Assembly (NCBI RefSeq): GCF_040548795.1
Contig: NZ_JBEPSH010000010.1
Coordinates: 1 to 64,000, forward strand
Reading direction: 5' to 3'
DNA: 64,000 nucleotides
Source: Ottowia thiooxydans_A
Lineage (GTDB): Bacteria; Pseudomonadota; Gammaproteobacteria; Burkholderiales; Burkholderiaceae_C
Under the pieces are notes generated by a model, which did not search any database, was not told the DNA's origin, and worked only from the letters and a program-made list of their open reading frames with translations. The position numbers and the translations under genes were made by a program. Below are positions 26,410 to 34,497 of the stretch, piece after piece. Each line of letters begins with the position of its first letter. Positions within the stretch are counted from its first letter, which is position 1.

Positions 26410-28863
26410 TCAGGGCGCGGTAGTTGCAGGACGGGGTGGCGCAAGATTTGAAATGCCCGAAGCAGTGAGGCCGCCCATCCGATCGCGAAGCTCGCGACTT
26501 ACTGCACGAATATCCTCATCCGATCGAACCACGCGAGGTGTAAAGACCACAAGCAACTCAGTGCGGGTCGTGTTCTTCCTCTGCGTACCAAAAAGGCCCC
26601 CAATCACAGGAATGGATGAGAGCACAGGCAACCCGCTTCTGCCAGATGATGAATTGTCTTTGATTAGGCCGCCTAGCACCACGGTTTCACCAGACCGTAC
26701 AGCCACCTGCGACTGGATCTGCCGCTGCGTAAAGGTAGGCTGCCCGGTCACGGTATCTCCAGTTCCAACGTCGGTCACCTGCTGATTAATATCAAGGGTA
26801 ACGAGATCTCCCGCATTGACTGAGGGAGTTACACCCAGCATGACGCCGGTATCTCTGTACTGAATGTTCCCCGTCGTGGTGACATTTCCAGTGACGATGG
26901 CACCGCCAACGTTAACAGGTTGCTGGGTTCCCACGCTGATGTTGGCAGCGTGGTTGTCAAGCACCAAAAGCGAAGGACTTGAGATGACTTTGACAAGCGA
27001 TTTGCCAGCCAGGGCGCTCAAGACCGCCATGATGTTGCCTGCGCCATTGCCAATGGCATAGGTAAAACCTGTACCTGCAGTAACGGTAGGAAAGTTGAAG
27101 GCGGTGGACCCAGAGGCCAGCGGAATCCCGGAATTGTTGCCGGTAGCATTGTTGAGAATGCCGGTACCCCGAACATTCCCTCCGAAACCATTATTGAAAG
27201 CCCATTGAAGACCGTATTGCAGACTGTCGTCCAGCATGACCTCCACAATGGTGGCTTCAATGAGCACCTGGGCGCGCTGGACATCCAGGCGCTTGAGAGT
27301 GGCTTCTATGCGCTCATATTCAGAGGGCTTGGCGTGGATAAGCAGCGTATTGTTGATGCGGTCGGCCATGACGCGAACCGATTGGCCGAGCATGGTGGTG
27401 CCGCTGACGGTGGCGCGTTGCTGGTTGGTGGGCACATTGCGGTTGAGCTGGTTAGAGCCAAATGCGGTGCCCCCCAGGGAAGAGCCGCCGAATCCGCCTC
27501 CTCCACCGAAGCCGCTGCCTCCTCCGAACCCGCTGCCGCCGAAGCCACCGGAGGATGTGTTGCTGACTGTGCCCAGCCCAGGTGCCACGCCGGTGGCGCC
27601 AGTGCCTGGGGTCCCAGACGCCGAAGTCCCGCCATAAATACCGTTGAGCAGTTCAGCCAGGTGGTCGGAGGATCCGTTTTGCACCTTGTAGACAAACAGC
27701 TGAGGTTCGGCGCTGTTCATGTTGGGACGGTCGAACTGCTCGATCCAGTAACGGATTTCATCCAGGTACGCCGAGCGAGGGGTTACCACGAGCACGGCGT
27801 TGATGCGTTCAACGGCCATGACGCGCACAGCGCCAAACAGGGGGCTGCCCTCGCCCAGCGCATTGGCACCAATGGCCGGGGCATTCGGGGCCGCCGCAGC
27901 GCCTGCCGCTGCATTCGCCCCGCCCGCACGAGCCGCATTGGCCTGAGGCGCATTGCCTCGATTGGCCGCAGTACTGCCCAACCTGGCTGAAGCCATGCCA
28001 GAGGGCACAGCTCCGGCAGCAGGCATGGTTCCGGAGAGCATCTGCAGGGCGGCCTGGACCTCTTCCGGAGTCGTGTGCTTGAGGGGGAACATGCCGACAG
28101 ACATTCCGCGAAGAATGTTGACGTCGAAGGTATTGACCAGGTCAAGCCAGCCTTCAGCTTCAGCCCTGGTGCCTTTCATGACCAGCACGTTGCGCATGGT
28201 GTCCACACGCACGATGGAGCCTTGTTTCACCAAAGGCTGCAGGATATTGGCCATTTCCTGCGCGCCAAGATACTCAAGCGGGATCACGATGGCGCCGTAG
28301 CCCGGAGGCAACGTGCCATTACCCGCCAGGCGCGGAGCCGCAACGATGGAGCTCAATGCATCTGGCGTGCCGACATGGTAGGTTCCGCGGGCATCGCGTG
28401 CCAGGACTACCCCATTGATCTGCAGGGCGCTTTCCAGCAGGTTGAAGGCTTTATCGGCATTGATTGGCCCCCGTGTGACGAGTGTGATGGTGCCAGGCAA
28501 TGGGGGATGCGCTACGTAATCAACCTTGAGCAGGTCGCGCAGCATGACTTGGACCACCTCCGCCGTGGGAGCATCCTGGAAGTTGAAACTGGTGGGCTGC
28601 CCCTTGATGGTGCTGGGCCCAGCGTTCACACCTTTCAGCATTTGATCATTGCCACGAATAATGACGGGCTCGATGTCAGACGCGTCTTGAAGAGGCTTGG
28701 GCGCGGCCCTGCGTGCCGAAGAGGCAGCAGGCCACTGAGGCAGCGGTGCGGCGGCCAGTTCCGCTTGGCTGAGAGTTGCGCTGGAAGGCGACACTGGCTG
28801 CGTCACGCAACCTGCCAGCAGCGTGAGCACGAGCAAGGAGAGGGTGGAGCGTTGTGGATGCAT
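26410..28863 (-). CDS. gspD: Type II secretion outer-membrane secretin GspD
   Basis: This 817-residue protein forms the outer-membrane gate of the type II secretion system. A lipoprotein signal with lipobox LLAGC lies at the N-terminus; ATG at 28863 is chosen because the lipoprotein signal follows directly. N0 to N3 domains fill residues about 80-540. An Ala-rich insert occurs near 310-330 and a Gly-rich loop (GFGGGSGFGGGGGFGG) near 440-460. The secretin core follows, with RAQVLIEATIVEVMLD, VKVISSPSLLVLDNHAA, VGTQQPVN and the C-terminal SGETVVLGGLIKDN ... IPVIGGLFGTQ motif. It is the last gene of the operon, 148 bp after gspN. The lipidated, Xps-like form may target itself without a GspS pilotin. 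Confidence 0.96.
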   Translation of the reverse strand: MHPQRSTLSLLVLTLLAGCVTQPVSPSSATLSQAELAAAPLPQWPAASSARRAAPKPLQDASDIEPVIIRGNDQMLKGVNAGPSTIKGQPTSFNFQDAPTAEVVQVMLRDLLKVDYVAHPPLPGTITLVTRGPINADKAFNLLESALQINGVVLARDARGTYHVGTPDALSSIVAAPRLAGNGTLPPGYGAIVIPLEYLGAQEMANILQPLVKQGSIVRVDTMRNVLVMKGTRAEAEGWLDLVNTFDVNILRGMSVGMFPLKHTTPEEVQAALQMLSGTMPAAGAVPSGMASARLGSTAANRGNAPQANAARAGGANAAAGAAAAPNAPAIGANALGEGSPLFGAVRVMAVERINAVLVVTPRSAYLDEIRYWIEQFDRPNMNSAEPQLFVYKVQNGSSDHLAELLNGIYGGTSASGTPGTGATGVAPGLGTVSNTSSGGFGGSGFGGGSGFGGGGGFGGSSLGGTAFGSNQLNRNVPTNQQRATVSGTTMLGQSVRVMADRINNTLLIHAKPSEYERIEATLKRLDVQRAQVLIEATIVEVMLDDSLQYGLQWAFNNGFGGNVRGTGILNNATGNNSGIPLASGSTAFNFPTVTAGTGFTYAIGNGAGNIMAVLSALAGKSLVKVISSPSLLVLDNHAANISVGTQQPVNVGGAIVTGNVTTTGNIQYRDTGVMLGVTPSVNAGDLVTLDINQQVTDVGTGDTVTGQPTFTQRQIQSQVAVRSGETVVLGGLIKDNSSSGRSGLPVLSSIPVIGGLFGTQRKNTTRTELLVVFTPRVVRSDEDIRAVSRELRDRMGGLTASGISNLAPPRPATTAP

Positions 28864-29011
28864 CTGTGAACCTATTGACAACGGGGGCCGCACGCTGGGA
28901 GCCCTGTAAACCGGGGTGAAACCAGCAGGCAAACCTGAAACGGCCCTGCGTCCGCTTCTATTTGGGCCTTCTTCAGAAGGCTCGCGAAGCTTGAGTGAAA
29001 TATGGAAAACC

Positions 29012-29749
29012 TCATGGACCGAACGACCCTTTTATGGCAGGAGGAGAGTCGCCGGTGGACGGATTTGTCGGTGCAGCGGACGGTGGCGCTGCAGGACGAG
29101 GGGAAACTTGAGGCATCGTACCAAGCGGTGTTGAAACCGCTGGGGGCGTGGCTCGAGCAGGTGCTGGGCCTGCAGGGGCAGCACGGGCTGGCGCCGGCCG
29201 CGGAGCTGCAGCATTCGTTCGAGCGGCACCCCCCCTGGCATTGTTGCCTGCAGCCGCAGGTGCTGCGCCTGAAGCCAGAGGCAACGGAATGACGCGTTCT
29301 TCGTCGCCTTTTTCAAACACGGCTTCGCTGCTGCGTATGGTGCGCAGAGTCCATTCGCCTATCTTGTCGCCACTGCGGACAAAGCGTGATTTGCCTTCGA
29401 CTTCAGCCAGTACACCCCGCAGGGCAGGCCCATTGATGGTGCCAAACATCTTGATTTTGTCGAGTTCAACGGGAGGTACTTCAGGCGCGGACGCCGGTGC
29501 CTCTGGAGCAGGCGGTGGCGGTGGGCGCCGGGTAGCAGAAAACAGTGGCCGATCAACGATTTCTGCAAATGCGGCACCGGCCTCGGGATGTGTGCGAAGC
29601 AATGCCGCGCGCGAGTCATCAAGGTTAGGGCGCTGGGCCGCAGGTGGCGACCAATGATTGGTGCCTCCGATACCAGACCATAACAAGGCAAGGACAACGA
29701 CCAACAGCACGTTCAGTGCTAGCAGCATAGGTGTGATGCGGCGATTCAT
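29012..29749 (-). CDS. gspN: Type II secretion protein N (GspC-like, XpsN type)
   Basis: This 245-residue bitopic protein has a short cytoplasmic N-terminus, one membrane helix (MLLALNVLLVVVLALLWSG), a periplasmic HR-type domain (FGTINGPALRGVLAEV ... FVRSGDKIGEWTLRTI) and a long Pro/Ala-rich C-terminal tail. The periplasmic part resembles the homology region of GspC/PilP that touches the secretin. No separate gspC exists in this operon, so this protein probably links the inner-membrane platform to GspD, as XpsN does in Xanthomonas. Its start overlaps gspM by ATGA. Confidence 0.85.
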   Translation of the reverse strand: MNRRITPMLLALNVLLVVVLALLWSGIGGTNHWSPPAAQRPNLDDSRAALLRTHPEAGAAFAEIVDRPLFSATRRPPPPPAPEAPASAPEVPPVELDKIKMFGTINGPALRGVLAEVEGKSRFVRSGDKIGEWTLRTIRSSEAVFEKGDEERVIPLPLASGAAPAAAGNNARGGAARTNAAAPRPAPARAAPAGPAPARATPPAVSTPLGTMPQVSPRPAAPPSAAPTNPSTGDSPPAIKGSFGP

Positions 29750-30321
29750 TGGCGCACCTTCAGCACGAACAGACTGAGCTGCGCAATGATGTTGTGAGGG
29801 CGCCCCTGCACCGGCTGTGGTGTCAGTTGGGTGTTTTCACTGAATATGATGGGCGACTTGGACATGGCCGCCATATCACGAAGAAAGTCGCGCAGAGCAG
29901 GAAGTTCACCTTCCACACGCAGGTTGAGGCCGATGCGCAAAAAATCTCCGTCCTCACGCGCAGCCAATACCTGGCTGCTGGCCACTTGAAGGCCCCGCGC
30001 GGTCATGGCTGTGCGCAACTCTTGCAACGCCGAGTTTCCAGCCTGAGCCGGATCTCCGTCAGCGCCGTAGGCGAGCCGCGACAGATTGGCGGAAAGAGTG
30101 CTTTCAGTAGTGCGTAACCGCTCGCCGTCGGCGCGCAAGCCTGCCAGACGCGCATACCGAGGCTCGAGTTGCTCAATCAGGGTCGCGGCTTGATGGTGCT
30201 TGGCAGCGACGTAGCTGACACCGACGATCAAGAGGGCGACAAGCAATGCGCCGCCTGCCAACAGCCAGGCGTGCTCAGGGCGCAGGACTCTGCGTTTGAT
30301 GACAGATCCCTCCCCGCTCAT
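29746..30321 (-). CDS. gspM: Type II secretion protein M (PilO-like)
   Basis: This 191-residue protein has one N-terminal membrane helix (HAWLLAGGALLVALLIVGVSY), a coiled segment, and a ferredoxin-like periplasmic domain ending in HNIIAQLSLFVLKVRQ. That places it in the GspM-b/PilO group. It stabilises GspL in the inner-membrane assembly platform. Both ends overlap neighbouring genes by ATGA, indicating tight translational coupling in the order L-M-N. Confidence 0.88.
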   Translation of the reverse strand: MSGEGSVIKRRVLRPEHAWLLAGGALLVALLIVGVSYVAAKHHQAATLIEQLEPRYARLAGLRADGERLRTTESTLSANLSRLAYGADGDPAQAGNSALQELRTAMTARGLQVASSQVLAAREDGDFLRIGLNLRVEGELPALRDFLRDMAAMSKSPIIFSENTQLTPQPVQGRPHNIIAQLSLFVLKVRQ

Positions 30322-31418
30322 GGCTGGACTCCTGCGCGCAACAACCCGTAGACGGCGGGATCAAGCGTGAGCTCGAGAGAAAAGGCCTCTTTATTACTGT
30401 TACCCACGCGAGTGGCGGGGGACGGCGAACGCACACCCGACACACCAGGCTGGCTGCCCAAAAGGCGCACCAAGGCAGCAGCGTCATCGGCAATACCGTT
30501 GATAGTTACCTTGGCGCCTTCTTGCCGCAGGTTGGAAAGCCAGACACTGTCAGGCAAGGTTTTTGTGAGCATATCCAGAACAGGTAGAGGTGCCAGTTGC
30601 TGTTCGGCGAGCTTGGCGATGGTCTGCAGGCGCTCCGTGCGTTGCACCACTTGTTCTCGTTGTGTGAGTTGCGGTTTGGCCTGGGCATTCAATTGATCAA
30701 AAGCCTGCTGTGCCTCCAAAGCTCTCATTCTGGTTTGCACAGTGGGCGTGATGGCCACTGCAACCAATAGTAAGAGGGCTACGGCCAGCAACACCGCCCG
30801 CAAACTGAGTACTCGCGAAACTCGCCGCTTGCGTTCGGCACCCCCATATCCTCCGAAGACCAGCGGGACACAGGTTTCGTGAGCGTTGGCGCGAGGGCCT
30901 GGCAGTACCCACACTTCTGCCGTGACATTGTCAGAGGCGCCTGTGCCTAATACTTGTTGCAAGCGCTTTTCGATTTCCTGGGTGGAAGTCAGTGCCACAT
31001 CTACGGCCAGGGTGTCGCCGGCCCCGGGCCTGGCAGCAAACGCGCTCGCAGTACGCTCAGGCGGGAACGGCGATATGGCTGCGACCTCAAGCGCCACTGC
31101 CCGGGCAAGATCAGCTCGCGCGAGCTGGGGCAAAACCAGTTGCCGACGCAGTACCTGCTCCGGCAGGAGTTCTATAGCCCGAATACTGGCCTCCTGCTCG
31201 GAACTCGCGCCCTCTTGCGCAAGGTGGGCAGTACCTTGCACCATGTCCCAGGTGCTGCTTTGGCCGTTAGCCTGGATCAGCTCGACACGAACGGTAGGTG
31301 CCAGCCAGCGAAACGCGCGGGAACTGAGAAGCAAATCTCCCGCCGCAGACCATTGGCTGGGCCACTGGGAGACATCCAGGCCAAAAAAGCGACGTTGATC
31401 AGGGCTTGATGCAAGCAT
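30318..31418 (-). CDS. gspL: Type II secretion protein L (PilN-domain type)
   Basis: This 366-residue protein has an actin-like cytoplasmic N-terminal half (RRFFGLDVSQWPSQW ... LARAVALEVAAISPFPPE), a membrane helix near residue 205-230 (AVLLAVALLLLVAVAITP) and a periplasmic PilN-like domain. It recruits the GspE ATPase to the membrane and pairs with GspM. The reading frame is complete and lies 24 bp after gspK. Confidence 0.9.
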   Translation of the reverse strand: MLASSPDQRRFFGLDVSQWPSQWSAAGDLLLSSRAFRWLAPTVRVELIQANGQSSTWDMVQGTAHLAQEGASSEQEASIRAIELLPEQVLRRQLVLPQLARADLARAVALEVAAISPFPPERTASAFAARPGAGDTLAVDVALTSTQEIEKRLQQVLGTGASDNVTAEVWVLPGPRANAHETCVPLVFGGYGGAERKRRVSRVLSLRAVLLAVALLLLVAVAITPTVQTRMRALEAQQAFDQLNAQAKPQLTQREQVVQRTERLQTIAKLAEQQLAPLPVLDMLTKTLPDSVWLSNLRQEGAKVTINGIADDAAALVRLLGSQPGVSGVRSPSPATRVGNSNKEAFSLELTLDPAVYGLLRAGVQP

Positions 31419-31442
31419 GTTGAAAAATTAGCGCGCCCCGGT

Positions 31443-32282
31443 TCAGGGCGATGATGCGGACAGGATTCGGCGCGAAGCGGAAAATACGCGCCAAGGCTCG
31501 CCGGTAGGCGTAAAGGTCAGGCCAATATCTCGCGTCAGGAGCAGCATTTTGCCTTCTTCCAGCGGAACCTTGACCGAAATTCGATATTCATCTGAGTTGG
31601 CACGGGATACGAGGCCCTGATTAAGCAAACTGGTATCGACATTGGCACCGGGGGTGGAACGCCGACCGGCGATGTCCGCAGCTTGCGCCAGATTTCCGTC
31701 CGTCAGCACTGCCAGAACCTCTGGCGGTGCTGACAGGGGATCTACCCCCCCAGTGCGAGTGACGGCGGTGAAAAGCGAACTCACTCGCTCGTACAGGGCG
31801 TAGTCGAAGCCGGGCACAAGCAGCAGGTCTTCCACGGACTCGAACCAGCGTTTGTCGCTTCCCTCGGCCCGTTCGTCACGCCATTGGACTACGGTATTGG
31901 CCATGGCATCAGCAGCGGACAGGTTCAGCCCGCCCGCCACCCGAAGTACGTTCGAAAGCATAGGCGCGCCTGCGCCGTTGAGCGACACCAAACCGTTGAG
32001 CGGCATGACTTCCACTTGCATGTCCACCCCATCGAAGCGCTGGCTACCCTGCACCATGCCGCGTGGGCGCTGTGGGCTGATTTGTATTTCCTGCAGCGTC
32101 AACGCGACAGCGGCTTCTCCCAGGGCTTGCCCGACGATTTCATCGCGTTGCGTTCCTGCAACAAGAATTTGCTGCCGCACCGTTTGAGACATGCCTGTGA
32201 CCAACAGACTCAAGGCCGCGACGATCCACAGGACGGCGATCAGCGCCATGCCAGAAGTGTGATGAGGACGACTGCGTTTCAT
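31443..32282 (-). CDS. gspK: Type II secretion minor pseudopilin GspK
   Basis: This 279-residue protein is much longer than the other pseudopilins, as expected for GspK. After a short basic leader (MKRSRPHHTSG) comes the hydrophobic segment MALIAVLWIVAALSLLVTGM, in which the usual Glu5 of pilins is replaced, as is normal for GspK. The globular part contains the segments SLNGAGAPML and FDYALYERVSSLF. GspK caps the pseudopilus tip with GspI and GspJ. The start at 32282 overlaps gspJ by ATGA. A start 55 codons upstream is possible in frame but would lie inside gspJ. Confidence 0.92.
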   Translation of the reverse strand: MKRSRPHHTSGMALIAVLWIVAALSLLVTGMSQTVRQQILVAGTQRDEIVGQALGEAAVALTLQEIQISPQRPRGMVQGSQRFDGVDMQVEVMPLNGLVSLNGAGAPMLSNVLRVAGGLNLSAADAMANTVVQWRDERAEGSDKRWFESVEDLLLVPGFDYALYERVSSLFTAVTRTGGVDPLSAPPEVLAVLTDGNLAQAADIAGRRSTPGANVDTSLLNQGLVSRANSDEYRISVKVPLEEGKMLLLTRDIGLTFTPTGEPWRVFSASRRILSASSP

Positions 32283-32962
32283 GGGCCCCAAGAGCCTCTC
32301 ATGACGGAAGGGTCCGTGGCTGCCAGTCCGCGCATGGATGTCACCAAAGGAGGCCAAGGGGGATCTACCCCATGTATGGTGGCTTCGACGGCCGAGGGCA
32401 GAACGATGTTCGGTCGCAAATTCTGCGGTGGCCAAGCGGGCAACCATTGCAGAGTGTCAGGCTCCAGGTACCGCAGATCGAAGCCCGTTACGGGCTCGGC
32501 CAATACCTGCGCGCTGGCACTACCCCATGCTGAGAAAACTGGAGCGCCTGTCCAGGGAGCATAGCGAAGCACTACCTGCGAGCCCTCCAGCGCCAGACGC
32601 ATGTAGTGGCGACCCCCAACGCCATAACGAGCCGGCATGACGCCTATCCACGCCAGTGAGTTTGGAGTAGCTTCAAAAAAAATGGCTTGCGCAGTCCCAG
32701 TGGAGCCTCCGCCCGGCAAGCGCCGAACAGATGCCGAGCCAAGCACCGAATTGAGCAAGGCGCCTGTCACACGCAGGCGATCTGAAGAGTCAATACGCCG
32801 TTCGATGCTTTCGCTGGTCTGACTCATGGCACGCATGGCACCCGTGAGACCCAGCATCAGCAAAGACAGCAGTGCGAGTGCGATCAGGACTTCGACCAGC
32901 GTAAAGCCGGCGACCTGACGCCCGTTCCGGACAGTCAACCCATATGAGCAACGGAGCGTCAT
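32279..32962 (-). CDS. gspJ: Type II secretion minor pseudopilin GspJ
   Basis: This 227-residue pseudopilin has a type III prepilin signal (VAGFTLVEVLIALALLSLLMLG) cut after Gly by a prepilin peptidase not encoded in this window. The soluble domain fits GspJ in length and in having the two-sheet C-terminal region (FDLRYLEPDTLQWLPAWP). The ATG at 32962 overlaps the gspI stop by ATGA, which decides the start. Confidence 0.9.
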   Translation of the reverse strand: MTLRCSYGLTVRNGRQVAGFTLVEVLIALALLSLLMLGLTGAMRAMSQTSESIERRIDSSDRLRVTGALLNSVLGSASVRRLPGGGSTGTAQAIFFEATPNSLAWIGVMPARYGVGGRHYMRLALEGSQVVLRYAPWTGAPVFSAWGSASAQVLAEPVTGFDLRYLEPDTLQWLPAWPPQNLRPNIVLPSAVEATIHGVDPPWPPLVTSMRGLAATDPSVMRGSWGP

Positions 32963-33378
32963 GAGCGCCCCCCTGCCTGAGGCCTGCGTTCCGGGCGCAC
33001 ACTGGCCAACGCATAGCTGCGCTGCATGGTGCCATCCATCCATTGAATGCTGATTCGCAGTTCATGCAGGCGAGCCGCGCGTGGCTGGTCGTTTGCAGGC
33101 GTGGGAAACGGTGCGCTTTGCACTGTCCAGCCGTAGCCGGCCGTTTCCCCGCTGGCCTGAATACCTTCAGCCGGAGCGACCTGATAGGCCGCCAAGAGGG
33201 ACTGTGCCAGCACCATGGCCCGCTCCTGCCCTGCAAGTTGACCCGTGTGGCGGGCGTTATTGCCCATCACGCGATAGAGCATGCCCAGCGCGATGGCCAT
33301 GATGGCAAAAGCCACAAGGATTTCAAGCAACGAAAAGCCTTGCACTCGACCCCTTGGCGATCGTGAACGGAAACTCAT
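32959..33378 (-). CDS. gspI: Type II secretion minor pseudopilin GspI
   Basis: This 139-residue pseudopilin has the prepilin signal QGFSLLEILVAFAIMAIALG followed by a small globular domain with a YGWTVQSAPF strand. GspI nucleates the tip complex with GspJ and GspK. The start at 33378 overlaps gspH by ATGA and is preferred to an upstream in-frame ATG. Confidence 0.9.
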   Translation of the reverse strand: MSFRSRSPRGRVQGFSLLEILVAFAIMAIALGMLYRVMGNNARHTGQLAGQERAMVLAQSLLAAYQVAPAEGIQASGETAGYGWTVQSAPFPTPANDQPRAARLHELRISIQWMDGTMQRSYALASVRPERRPQAGGRS

Positions 33379-33866
33379 GGCCCGACGGGCTCCTGCTCGA
33401 CCCGGCCAGAAAACCAATCCACGCGCAACCTGACCCCTCCGCCCGAAGGGCGAAGCAGATCCACACTGCCGCCGCTAGCTCCTCCGGAGGACAGAAAGCG
33501 GATGGCCATATCGCCATCGGCGCCGGATTCCTGCTGGGCCATGACGGCGCGGATCTGCAAAGGTTCAGGCACAGTATGACGCTTGCGCCCTTCCACGCCG
33601 AAACTGCGCTGGTTGAGATTGACGGCAAACCGGACATCGGAACCACCGCTTTGCGCAAGGTACCTGGCAGTGCGCATGTCAGTAAGAATGGCACGCACGG
33701 TTTCGCGGTACTGCGCGGATTCGCTCAAGCGGCCAAAGGCGATAGGGACCAGGCCGACCAGCAAGGCCATCAAGGCCATGACGACCATGATTTCGATCAA
33801 GGTAAAGCCGCTGGTCCTGAGGGAGCGTCCTGCATGGGTTGCATGGGCATCACCCGGAGGCAACAT
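33375..33866 (-). CDS. gspH: Type II secretion minor pseudopilin GspH
   Basis: This pseudopilin of about 163 residues carries the signal TSGFTLIEIMVVMALMALLVG and a GspH/FimT-type domain (VRAILTDMRTARYLAQSGGSDVRFAVN). The start is uncertain. ATG at 33866 gives a 20-residue leader. An ATG at 33980 would add 38 residues encoded by palindromic, non-coding-looking DNA, including a perfect 16-bp palindrome GAGGGGAGCTCCCCTC at 33935-33950. The shorter form is preferred. The 142-bp gap to gspG is the widest gap among the pseudopilin genes. Confidence 0.85.
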   Translation of the reverse strand: MLPPGDAHATHAGRSLRTSGFTLIEIMVVMALMALLVGLVPIAFGRLSESAQYRETVRAILTDMRTARYLAQSGGSDVRFAVNLNQRSFGVEGRKRHTVPEPLQIRAVMAQQESGADGDMAIRFLSSGGASGGSVDLLRPSGGGVRLRVDWFSGRVEQEPVGP

Positions 33867-34008
33867 CAAAGCGGGGCGTCTGGCGCAGGACTGCTCTCGC
33901 CTTCCCTGGGAAGAGGAAGGGGCAGGACGGGCCCGAGGGGAGCTCCCCTCAACGCCGCCAGCCCTCCATGAGCGCTGCATCGCCAGTTGTTCCAAGAGCG
34001 GAGAAAAC

Positions 34009-34473
34009 TCAGTTGACGTTCCGGACGTCGGCGTTTTCACCTTCACCGCCGGGCGCGCTGTCCCCGCCTAGTGAAAGGATTTCAATGCCACCGTTGGGGC
34101 CGGGGTTGGCGTAGCGGTACGGACTGCCCCATGGGTCATTGGGTACGCCGCCCTTCAGATAGGGGCCGTTCCAGCCGTTCGCCGAACCTGGCTTGGTGAT
34201 AAGGGCCTGCAAGCCTTCTGCATTGGAAGGGTAGCGGCCGGTATCGAGCTTGTAGATTTCAAGCGCCTTGTCGATGTCGGAAATCTGCAGTGCAGCGGTC
34301 TTGGACTTGGCGCCGCCCAATTGGTTAAGCACGCGAGGGCCCACAATGCCTGCGAGCAGGGTCAGAATGGCCAACACCACCAACAATTCGATCAGGGTAA
34401 AACCCCTGCTACGACGCGGGTGGGATGAAGACGATGACAGGGACAGACGCTGGCGTAGCGCGGAAGTTTTCAT
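34009..34473 (-). CDS. gspG: Type II secretion major pseudopilin GspG
   Basis: This 154-residue major pseudopilin forms the piston-like periplasmic filament. It has a 24-residue basic leader, the signal SRGFTLIELLVVLAILTLLAG, then the classic GspG core DIDKALEIYKLDTGRYPSNAEGLQALI and GWNGPYLKGGVPNDPWG. The C-terminal calcium-loop region (GENADVRNVN) is present. The leader is longer than usual and Ser-rich. It lies 24 bp after gspF. Confidence 0.96.
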   Translation of the reverse strand: MKTSALRQRLSLSSSSSHPRRSRGFTLIELLVVLAILTLLAGIVGPRVLNQLGGAKSKTAALQISDIDKALEIYKLDTGRYPSNAEGLQALITKPGSANGWNGPYLKGGVPNDPWGSPYRYANPGPNGGIEILSLGGDSAPGGEGENADVRNVN

Positions 34474-34497
34474 GGCGCTTTTCTCTCTTTACAGGGT

